Source: JARFPW01 sp035464655 (lineage in GTDB: Bacteria; Gemmatimonadota; Gemmatimonadetes; Palauibacterales; Palauibacteraceae). From it: a DNA stretch of 12,675 nt. The stretch lies in assembly GCA_035464655.1 (NCBI GenBank), contig DATHRZ010000111.1:1-12675 (forward strand). Reading direction: 5' to 3'. The notes beneath the pieces were generated by a model. The model ran no database searches and was not told where the DNA came from. It saw only the letters and a program-made list of their open reading frames with translations. Made by a program: the position numbers and the translations under genes. Below, one piece after another: positions 1-5,834 of this stretch. Numbering within the stretch: the stretch's first letter is position 1; each line of letters opens with the position of its first letter.

Positions 1-1439
1 ACGTCGTGCTGAAAACTCACGTCGCCGAGCAGCAGGAGCGTCGGACGCCCCGAGGCGGCGGCCGAGCCCGCCGCCCCTGCGATCAGCCCGTCGATACCGG
101 CCGCCCCGCGCTGCGCGAGCACCGTGATGTCGCGGTCTCCCGCCGGTGCGTACAGGTCGACGTCGCGAACCGGCATGCTGTTGCCGACGACCAGCACGCC
201 GCCGCGAGGAATCGCGTCGACGGCGGCACGCACGGCCTCGCCCTGGCTTCGCGCCCGCCCCGCGGCCTCGTCGGCCAGGGCGCGCGCTCGATCGATGATC
301 CTGGCCAGGTCCGCCGGCCATTCCCCGGCCGCGCGCTCCGACGAACCGGCGACCCGACGCAGTCGTTCGACCAGTCCCCGCAGGGTCGGCTCGAGGTCGC
401 CGACCACGATGCGAGACGCCTGGTTGAACGCCTCCGGCACGCCGTGGCGAGCGAGCACGACGCGCTCGACGCCCGATTCGGCGATCCACCTGCCGAGGGC
501 GCGCCCGGTCGGCGCTCCCCCCACCTGCAGAACGAAATCCGGCGCGGCGCGCTGCAGAAACCGGGGGGACGCGAACAGCGGTTCCGAGACGTCGAGCGCC
601 GGGGCGTGGCGGATGGGGGCAAACCGGTGCTGGCTCGTGGCCTCGGCCAGGACCGGGAAGCCGGTGAGCCTGGCGAGGCTCGAGACGACGTCGGGCGACG
701 GAGCGGACGCCGGCCCGCACGGGCCGAGCAGAAGCAGGCCGCGCTCCGCGCTCAGCAGGCGCTCGGCCACGGCATCCAGGCTGTCGGACGACGCGACGAC
801 CCCTGGCTCGTCGGGAGCGGCGAGCCCGCCGCTCAGGATGTCGGCCACCTGCCGCGCGAGGTCGTCGACCTCCGGGTGCCGACCGCCGTCGGGTTCGAGC
901 GGTTTGCGGAAGGCGGCGTTGACGTGAACCGGGCCGGGATCCGGCCAGCGAGTCGCGTGCACGGCCAGCACACCGGTGCGCAACAGACCCGCGACGGCCC
1001 GCGGATCGGCCTCGGCGGGGCCGACTTCGAAGCTGCGCCGGACGAAGTGTCCATACATTCCGGGCTGTTCGATCGTCTGTGAGGCGCCGCGGCCGCGCAG
1101 CTCGGGCGGCCGGTCGGCCGTCACGGCCAGCATGGGAACCCGCGATTCCGCCGCCTCGACGAATGCGGGCAGATAGTGGGCCCCCGCGCTGCCCGACGTA
1201 CAGACGAGCAGGCTCGGCCGATTCGTGACGCGCGCCTGGCCGAGTGCGACGAACGCCGCGGCGCGCTCATCGACGACCACCGTAGCATCGAGCCGACCGG
1301 CCGCCTCGGCCCGACTGATCGCGAGCACGAGGGGCGTCGACCGCGAACCCGGGCTGACGACGGCACGCTCGATACCCGCGGCGATGAGGCCGTCGAGCAG
1401 CCACTCCGCCCACGCCGCCTGCAGGGCCGCGAAACTCAC
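1..1439 (-). CDS. menD: MenD, SEPHCHC synthase, C-terminal part cut by window edge
   Basis: ThDP- and Mg-dependent enzyme that joins isochorismate to the succinyl-semialdehyde unit from 2-oxoglutarate, giving SEPHCHC in classical menaquinone synthesis; cytoplasmic. Reading the minus strand from GTG at 1439 gives 479 uninterrupted residues. Visible family marks are SPGSRSTPL near residues 29-37, the cofactor-activating glutamate in DER (E58), CTSGSAGAHYLPAFVEA (80-96), ADRPPELRGRGASQTIEQ (about 108-125), and the start of the ThDP-binding motif, GDVSFQHD (472-479), at the window edge. Family members run to about 550-600 residues, so roughly the last 80-100 are missing. The GTG overlaps the menF TGA stop (GTGA), implying translational coupling. 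The RGAS in place of the more usual GAN before QTI is a mild variation. Identification is very secure; the exact start is inferred from the overlap. Confidence 0.95.
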   Translation of the reverse strand, partial: MSFAALQAAWAEWLLDGLIAAGIERAVVSPGSRSTPLVLAISRAEAAGRLDATVVVDERAAAFVALGQARVTNRPSLLVCTSGSAGAHYLPAFVEAAESRVPMLAVTADRPPELRGRGASQTIEQPGMYGHFVRRSFEVGPAEADPRAVAGLLRTGVLAVHATRWPDPGPVHVNAAFRKPLEPDGGRHPEVDDLARQVADILSGGLAAPDEPGVVASSDSLDAVAERLLSAERGLLLLGPCGPASAPSPDVVSSLARLTGFPVLAEATSQHRFAPIRHAPALDVSEPLFASPRFLQRAAPDFVLQVGGAPTGRALGRWIAESGVERVVLARHGVPEAFNQASRIVVGDLEPTLRGLVERLRRVAGSSERAAGEWPADLARIIDRARALADEAAGRARSQGEAVRAAVDAIPRGGVLVVGNSMPVRDVDLYAPAGDRDITVLAQRGAAGIDGLIAGAAGSAAASGRPTLLLLGDVSFQHD

Positions 1440-2881
1440 GTCTTCCGTCCGCCCGACCTTCCGGAGGCGCCGCCGAGGGACGCCTCGGTACCCGACGGCG
1501 TCCGGAGGCGGCCCTCGGTCCTGCTCGCGATCAACTCCCGGAGCCAGCGCAGCTTGGCCGTCGTCTCGTCCCACTCCGCGGACGGGTCGGACGAGGCGAC
1601 GATGCCGGCCCCCGCGTACACCCACGCGTGCGAGTCGAGCAGCAGGGCCGAACGGATGCCTACGGCCAGGCAGGCGTCTCCCTCGGCGTCCATCCAGCCG
1701 ATGGGGGCGGCGAACAGGCCCCTCGGCGCGGGCTCGTTCCGGCGGATGAACCGCAGGGCCGCGGCGACGGGTAAGCCGCCCACCGCCGGGGTGGGATGGA
1801 GCGCGCCGATGAGATCGAGCGCGGTGACGCCGCCGTGCAGATGCGCGCGCACCGTCGTGCTGAGGTGAGCGAGCCCGCGGGCCTCCCGCACCTGTGGCCA
1901 GTCGTCGGGCACCACCGACTGCGCCAGTGGCTCCAGCGTCTCGACGACGCCGCGAACCACGAGCGCGTGCTCGGCGAGGTCCTTGCCGCTGGCGAACAGG
2001 TGCTCGGCGGCCTGTACGAGGTCGGCGCCGCCGTTCGCCTCGAGGTCGTAGGTGCCGGCCAGCGCCTCGACCCTGACGGCCCGTCCGCGCTTCTGGAACA
2101 GGCATTCCGGAGACGCCCCCACGAAGGCGCTTCGCCGGTGGCGCAAACCGAATCGGAACCGCCCCGCATTCTCCGCGCGCAGCCCCTCGATGACTTCCAC
2201 GGCTCGCAGTCCGGCCGGCAACGGCACCGCGATGCGCCGGGCGAGAACCACCTTCTCGAGCCGTCCTTCGTCGATCTCCGACAGCGCCGAACGCACCGTC
2301 TCCTGCCAGATCGCCCGCGCGAACATGTCATCGGGCGCCGCACCGTCCGGGCCGGGTTTCCGGCCCACGCCACCGGGCGGGGCGTCCGCATCCGGCCCGC
2401 CGGCGACGGTCTTCCGGATGGTCGCGAACTCGGCCTCTACCGCCTCGATGTCGCGAGAGGTCATCGGACCCCGGACGGCGAGGCTGAGCTTGACGCTCTC
2501 GCCGGCGCCCGCCCGGTGGAGCGTCCAGCGTGGAAGGACGAACCCGACGTCGATGAGCGGACTCCAGTCCCGGTCGGCCCAACCGCTCAGGAAGGGCACG
2601 CTTCCGAACCAGCGCGGCATTCGCGTGCCGAAGCGCGCGTCCGGGATCGAAGCGCGCATGGTCATGCCGACGCCGGCGATCGTCTCCCCGTCGGCCTCCC
2701 AGAAGGCGGCGAATTCGTCGGATGACGTGGCGTTCCACAGCGCGAGGGGATCGCAATCAGGGGGGAGGAAGCAGGTCGCCACGTGCAGGTGGTCCTGCGA
2801 CGTGGACGCGGTTTCGCGCGCCAGTCGCGCGAGCGCCTTGCGGAAGCCGGCGTCCTCGGCCGGGCGCGCCGGGTCGGTCAC
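1436..2881 (-). CDS. menF: Isochorismate synthase (MenF-type)
   Basis: Converts chorismate to isochorismate, the branch-point step into menaquinone. The 481-residue protein has a variable N-terminal half and a chorismate-binding C-terminal half. The base-bearing lysine sits in KVVLARR (K210). Further on are FVGASPECLF (253-262), EALAGT (272-277, E272 the likely acid), SGKDLAEHALVV (298-309), HLSTTVRAHL (339-348), LHPTPAVGGLP (361-371), and a terminal block PIGWMDAEGDACLAVGIRSA (393-412) followed by YAGAGIV. GTG at 2881 was chosen because it lies 11 bases after the aroF stop; the frame stays open further upstream but only inside aroF. No clear Shine-Dalgarno is seen, so coupling to aroF translation is likely. 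Odd point: the arginine-glycine usually seen just after AGT in chorismate-utilising enzymes is replaced (AGTYDLEANGG). Context with menD argues for MenF rather than anthranilate, aminodeoxychorismate or salicylate synthase. Confidence 0.94.
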   Translation of the reverse strand: MTDPARPAEDAGFRKALARLARETASTSQDHLHVATCFLPPDCDPLALWNATSSDEFAAFWEADGETIAGVGMTMRASIPDARFGTRMPRWFGSVPFLSGWADRDWSPLIDVGFVLPRWTLHRAGAGESVKLSLAVRGPMTSRDIEAVEAEFATIRKTVAGGPDADAPPGGVGRKPGPDGAAPDDMFARAIWQETVRSALSEIDEGRLEKVVLARRIAVPLPAGLRAVEVIEGLRAENAGRFRFGLRHRRSAFVGASPECLFQKRGRAVRVEALAGTYDLEANGGADLVQAAEHLFASGKDLAEHALVVRGVVETLEPLAQSVVPDDWPQVREARGLAHLSTTVRAHLHGGVTALDLIGALHPTPAVGGLPVAAALRFIRRNEPAPRGLFAAPIGWMDAEGDACLAVGIRSALLLDSHAWVYAGAGIVASSDPSAEWDETTAKLRWLRELIASRTEGRLRTPSGTEASLGGASGRSGGRKT

Positions 2882-2892
2882 GGAATCCGTGT

Positions 2893-3894
2893 TCAGGATT
2901 CGCCGGCGAGCAGCGCGGGCCGATTCGTGCGCAGAGACGCGGCCAGCTCGGCGGCCAGTTCGAATGGTACAGCCTGCGGACCGTCGCTCAGAGCGGCGCC
3001 GGGACTCGGATGCACCTCGATGAGCAACCCCGCCGCGCCGGCCGCGATCGCGGCGCGCCCGAGCGGGAGCACCAGGTCGCGGCGCCCCAGGGCGTGCGAT
3101 GGGTCGACGATCACCGGATGCCCGTACACATGGCGCAGCAGCGCGACGGACGCCAGGTCGAGCAGGTTGCGCGTACGGTCGTCGAAGCTGCGGATCCCTC
3201 GTTCGCAGAACACGACCGTGGGCGCCCCGGCGTCGAGACAGTATTCGCCGGCAGCGAGCCACTCCTCCACCGTCGCGGCCATGCCGCGCTTCAGCAGGAT
3301 GGGTCTGCCGGTGCGCCCCGCCGCCTGAAGCAGGGGTGTGCTGTGCATGTTGCGCGAACCGATCTGGACCAGGTCGGCCACTCGCGCGACGTCGGCCATG
3401 CTCGACTCGGACATCGCTTCCGTGACGACCTGGAGTCCGTGCGCGTCGGCCGCGTCGCGTAGCCAGCCCAGCGCATCGCCACCGAGCCCCTGGAAATCGT
3501 AGGGCGACGTCCGCGGCTTGAACGCGCCACCGCGCAGGAACGTCGCACCGATGCCCGCCAGTCGCCGCGCCACCGTGTGGATCTGGTCCTCCGACTCGAC
3601 GCTGCACGGCCCCGCCATGAGCACCGGTCGGGCCTCCGCTCCGATCCTCGTCGGGCCTACGACAACGGTCGACGGCTGGGCGTCGACGAGTGGATGCGGC
3701 GAAGCGGGCTCCGAGACGTCGGCAACGCCCGCCAGCGCCAGAAGATCGCCCCGATCGACCGGCACCGAGTAGGGACGTACGAGAAACTGTATCGTTCCCC
3801 GCTCGCCGGAGAACTCGCGTACCCACAGGCCGAGGTCGGTCAGCGTCGCGCGGACGCCGACCGGATCGGCACCGTCTGTCAGGGTGATGATCAT
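2893..3894 (-). CDS. aroF: 3-deoxy-7-phosphoheptulonate (DAHP) synthase, AroAI-beta type with N-terminal regulatory domain
   Basis: Condenses phosphoenolpyruvate and erythrose 4-phosphate to DAHP, the first step of the shikimate pathway. The 333 residues match the length and layout of the Thermotoga maritima type: a ferredoxin-like N-terminal domain (about 1-70) used for feedback control in that family, then the TIM barrel. Barrel motifs are MAGPCSVES (93-101), FKPRTSPYDFQGLG (125-138), QIGSRNMHSTPLLQA (177-191), LLKRGMAATVEEWL (200-213), VDPSHALGRRDLV (263-275) and IEVHPSPGAALSDGPQ (292-307). The expected metal ligands are present as C97, H267, E293 and D304. The start is ATG at 3894; no good Shine-Dalgarno precedes it. 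It is the first gene of an aroF-menF-menD run, 11 bases before menF, so its product probably feeds quinone synthesis, though it may also be the general DAHP synthase of the cell. There is no fused chorismate mutase. Confidence 0.95.
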   Translation of the reverse strand: MIITLTDGADPVGVRATLTDLGLWVREFSGERGTIQFLVRPYSVPVDRGDLLALAGVADVSEPASPHPLVDAQPSTVVVGPTRIGAEARPVLMAGPCSVESEDQIHTVARRLAGIGATFLRGGAFKPRTSPYDFQGLGGDALGWLRDAADAHGLQVVTEAMSESSMADVARVADLVQIGSRNMHSTPLLQAAGRTGRPILLKRGMAATVEEWLAAGEYCLDAGAPTVVFCERGIRSFDDRTRNLLDLASVALLRHVYGHPVIVDPSHALGRRDLVLPLGRAAIAAGAAGLLIEVHPSPGAALSDGPQAVPFELAAELAASLRTNRPALLAGES

Positions 3895-3962
3895 GCGGAC
3901 TCGTATCAGGGTCGAGGGCTCGCGGACGAACCCGTCACGTCGTCGGGACGAAAGACGGCAAT

Positions 3963-3968
3963 ATAATA
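3963..3968 (-). promoter_or_regulatory. Candidate -10 element (TATTAT) before aroF-menF-menD
   Basis: An isolated AT-rich patch in the 141-base gap between the small genes and aroF reads TATTAT on the minus strand, 68 bases before the aroF ATG. No convincing -35 element lies 16-18 bases upstream, so this is a weak call. The same patch reads as a perfect TATAAT on the plus strand (3962-3967), but no plus-strand gene follows it. Confidence 0.25.
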
Positions 3969-3987
3969 GGTCTGGCGGGATCGCCGC

Positions 3988-4009
3988 GCTTCCTCGGGCT
4001 CATGGAAGC
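3988..4009. other. Short inverted repeat GCTTCC/GGAAGC
   Basis: A perfect 6-base inverted repeat with a 10-base loop lies between the end of the small gene at 4036 and the AT-rich patch at 3963. It has no following T-run on the minus strand, so it is not a typical intrinsic terminator. It could be an operator or attenuator for aroF, or chance in GC-rich DNA. Confidence 0.2.
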
Positions 4010-4035
4010 ACGCGGGTGACGAGGTGCCACCGGGA

Positions 4036-4185
4036 CTACAGCCTCGAGCGACGCTCCGCGTGCTCGAGCATGAACTTCAGGCGGGGCCGCCGCGGGTCGT
4101 CGGACTCGACCTGCTCCCACAGGAACCGAACATCCTGCAGCACGACTTGATCTCTGCGGCGCCGCAGCGACCCGGTGGCGCTCAT
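4036..4185 (-). CDS. Small hypothetical protein, 49 aa, paralogous to the end of its upstream neighbour
   Basis: I do not recognise a known family. The 49-residue protein is very rich in arginine and acidic residues and probably helical. Its ATG overlaps the stop of the upstream small gene as ATGA, a classic coupling arrangement. Residues 7-46 align without gaps to residues 60-99 of that neighbour, with 18 of 40 identical by my count. Shared marks are LRR at the start, VExDD in the middle and AERR at the end. Codons mostly end in G or C, like those of neighbouring genes. The coupling and the homology together support a real gene despite its length. It has no signal peptide or membrane segment and no cysteine pairs suggesting zinc binding. 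It may be a duplicated fragment of its neighbour or a partner subunit. Confidence 0.6.
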   Translation of the reverse strand: MSATGSLRRRRDQVVLQDVRFLWEQVESDDPRRPRLKFMLEHAERRSRL

Positions 4186-4493
4186 CCGAGCCCCGCCCGC
4201 CGCTCGGCGTCGCGCAACCGTAGCTGGAGTTCCCGCAGCCGGCGATCGTCCGGCTCGACGTCCACCACCAGGCAGCGGATCGCGCGCACGACCCTCCGGT
4301 CTTTCTGACGGCGCAGCGGGCGGCCCGCAGGCACTCGCCGCAGGGCACGTCCGAGCACGCGAGCCAGATCGGCTTCCACGTCATCCCGGGACACGCCGAG
4401 AAACAGGCTCAACACGCGCTTCGCGTGATCGGCGCGCGCCGCCCACGCGATGAGCTCTTCAGGATTCGTCGGTAGATTCGTTCGGTCTGTCAT
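4182..4493 (-). CDS. Small hypothetical protein, 103 aa
   Basis: No family recognised. The start is ATG at 4493, set by a strong GGAGG at 4501-4497, though only 3 bases away. A longer in-frame start at 4544 has no such site. The N-terminal part (about 11-50: PEELIAWAARADHAK, then a VSRDDVEADLARVLGRAL stretch) looks like two or three amphipathic helices. The rest (60-99) is a charged arginine/aspartate-rich segment that recurs in the next small gene. The protein is soluble, without signal peptide. It is divergent from the plus-strand peptidase gene and is the first gene of a two-gene unit placed before aroF-menF-menD; whether it belongs to the same transcript is unclear because of the 141-base gap. 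Function is unknown. Confidence 0.75.
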   Translation of the reverse strand: MTDRTNLPTNPEELIAWAARADHAKRVLSLFLGVSRDDVEADLARVLGRALRRVPAGRPLRRQKDRRVVRAIRCLVVDVEPDDRRLRELQLRLRDAERRAGLG

Positions 4494-4496
4494 GTA

Positions 4497-4501
4497 CCTC
4501 C
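4497..4501 (-). promoter_or_regulatory. Ribosome binding site GGAGG deciding the start at 4493
   Basis: On the minus strand GGAGG is followed by a 3-base spacer and ATG. It favours the 103-residue form of the small protein over the longer frame beginning at 4544. Confidence 0.7.
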
Positions 4502-4542
4502 AGCGTCCGCAACGGGCGTGCCTCACCGCAAGCCCCTGGAAC

Positions 4543-4552
4543 AACTTAAGTT
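4543..4552. promoter_or_regulatory. 10-base perfect palindrome AACTTAAGTT in an AT-rich island
   Basis: The 207-base gap between the divergent small gene (4493) and the peptidase gene (4701) is GC-rich, apart from a short AT-rich island around 4538-4560. This palindrome sits inside it, about 50-60 bases before the small-gene ATG. It may mark a promoter or operator for the minus-strand unit; no clean -35/-10 pair could be read. I see nothing else convincing in the gap apart from the ribosome binding sites. Confidence 0.3.
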
Positions 4553-4687
4553 ACAATTCAGGGTGACGCCACGGGTTGCGGCCGCGCCACACTTCGTCGC
4601 CGATCGGTCGGCGGGGCCGGAAGCGCCGCTACGTTGCGATTCACCTCCCGAGACGATCCTTTCCGGCCCATGCGATCGAACCTCACC

Positions 4688-4694
4688 GGAAGGA
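4688..4694 (+). promoter_or_regulatory. Ribosome binding site GGAAGGA deciding the GTG start at 4701
   Basis: GGAAGGA with a 6-base spacer precedes GTG at 4701. It supports this start over an in-frame ATG at 4518, which would put about 61 extra residues in front of the signal peptide. Confidence 0.75.
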
Positions 4695-4700
4695 ACTAAT

Positions 4701-5834
4701 GTGGTCAGGGCCCTCGGCAGACTCGTCACGATGGGCGCGGCCCTCGGGCTGGCGTTCCCGGCGGCCGCCTGTGCCCGGCACCAGGTCGTGGAGTCGGCCC
4801 CGGGAGGCGACCGAATGATCCCCCGGTCCGAAGCGATCGAGGGCAGCATCCGCCGCGTGCCCGGCGTGTTCGCGGGGCATCACACGCTGGCCGGACGGCC
4901 GACCGGGTGCACGGTGGTGCTCACCCCCGACGGAGCCACGGGTGGCGTCGACGTCAGGGGCGGCGCCCCCGGCACGCGCGAGACCGACCTGCTCGATCCG
5001 GTGAATTCCGTGCAGCAGGTTCATGGGATCGTGCTGTCGGGCGGAAGCGCGTTCGGTCTCGAGACCGCCGGTGGAGTGATGCGCTTCCTGGAAGAGGGCG
5101 GCTTCGGATTTCCCGCCGGCCCGGTGCGTGTACCGATCGTGCCGGCGGCGATTTTGTTCGACCTGTCGATCGGCGACTCCACCGTCCGGCCCGGCGCCGA
5201 TTGCGGCTATCGGGCGGCGGAGGCGGCGATGCGTGCCGACGCGCCACTCGCCGAAGGCAACGTCGGCGCGGGAGCCGGCGCGACCGTCGGAAAGGTCGCC
5301 GGGATCGACCGCGCGATGAAGGGAGGAATCGGCAACGCCGTGGTCGAGCTTCCCTCGGGCCTCGTCGTCGCCGCGATCGTCGCCGTGAATGCCGCCGGTG
5401 ACGTGGTCGACCCCACTACTGGCCGCACCCTGGCCGGCGTGCGGACCGAACAGGGCGACGAGCTCGCCGGCGCGATGGCCGTGCTGCGCGAGCAAGGCGC
5501 GGCGGACAGGCGACCGGGCTCCAACACCGTGATCGGCATCGTCGCGACGAATGCGGCGCTCACCCAGGCCGAGGCGACGAAGGTCGCGCAGATGGCCCAT
5601 GACGGAGTCGCCCGGACCATCGTCCCCTCCCACACGCCGTGGGACGGCGACACTGTGTTCGCTCTCGCCACCGGCGAACACGAGGGTACCGGAGTCACGA
5701 CGATCGGGGCGTTCGCCGCCGAGGTCGTGGCCGAGGCGATCGTGCGTGCGATCAGGGCCGCGGAGTCGATCGACGGCATCCCGGCGCTCGCGGATATGCC
5801 CCACTACGACGACACGCCCGACGCGCCGCGTTGA
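4701..5834 (+). CDS. P1-family peptidase (DmpA/L-aminopeptidase-D-esterase family), predicted lipoprotein
   Basis: An N-terminal-nucleophile hydrolase of MEROPS family P1 (clan PB-like fold). Characterised members release N-terminal amino acids from short, beta- or D-containing peptides and amides after self-cleavage. The 377-residue protein shows LTPDGATGGVDVRGGAPGTR (74-93), TDLLDPVNSVQQVHGIVLSG (95-114) followed by GSAFGL, GNVGAGAGATVGK (186-198), MKGGIGNAV, and the block NTVIGIVATNAALTQAEATK (275-294) followed by QMAHDGVART and HTPWDGDTVFALATG (311-325). T276 in NT is the expected autocleavage residue and nucleophile by analogy with family members carrying Thr. Residues 1-24 form a signal sequence (R3 and R7, a hydrophobic core, then AAAC), so the protein is probably lipidated at C24 or otherwise exported; most P1 enzymes lack this. 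GTG at 4701 is set by a good Shine-Dalgarno. It overlaps the symporter gene by 4 bases, implying the two work together. Confidence 0.92.
   Translation: MVRALGRLVTMGAALGLAFPAAACARHQVVESAPGGDRMIPRSEAIEGSIRRVPGVFAGHHTLAGRPTGCTVVLTPDGATGGVDVRGGAPGTRETDLLDPVNSVQQVHGIVLSGGSAFGLETAGGVMRFLEEGGFGFPAGPVRVPIVPAAILFDLSIGDSTVRPGADCGYRAAEAAMRADAPLAEGNVGAGAGATVGKVAGIDRAMKGGIGNAVVELPSGLVVAAIVAVNAAGDVVDPTTGRTLAGVRTEQGDELAGAMAVLREQGAADRRPGSNTVIGIVATNAALTQAEATKVAQMAHDGVARTIVPSHTPWDGDTVFALATGEHEGTGVTTIGAFAAEVVAEAIVRAIRAAESIDGIPALADMPHYDDTPDAPR

Noticed and set aside
6..1082. Long open frame on the plus strand opposite menD
   Set aside because: Arginine/alanine-rich composition with no recognisable domain; the opposite strand encodes clear MenD motifs throughout. 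Open antisense frames are common at this GC content.
1796..2725. Plus-strand frame of about 300 codons opposite menF
   Set aside because: No family features; menF motifs are continuous on the minus strand.
2882..3826. In-frame upstream extension of menF through aroF
   Set aside because: The extension translates to arginine-rich shadow sequence out of frame with the well-supported DAHP synthase; menF begins at GTG 2881, 11 bases after the aroF stop.
3935..4384. Alternative minus-strand frame across the small-gene pair
   Set aside because: Composition is typical of a shadow frame, and the two coupled frames have a Shine-Dalgarno, an ATGA overlap and mutual homology.
4518..4700. Longer N-terminus for the P1 peptidase from ATG 4518
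   Set aside because: It would bury the signal peptide behind about 61 residues, whereas GTG 4701 has a good ribosome binding site.
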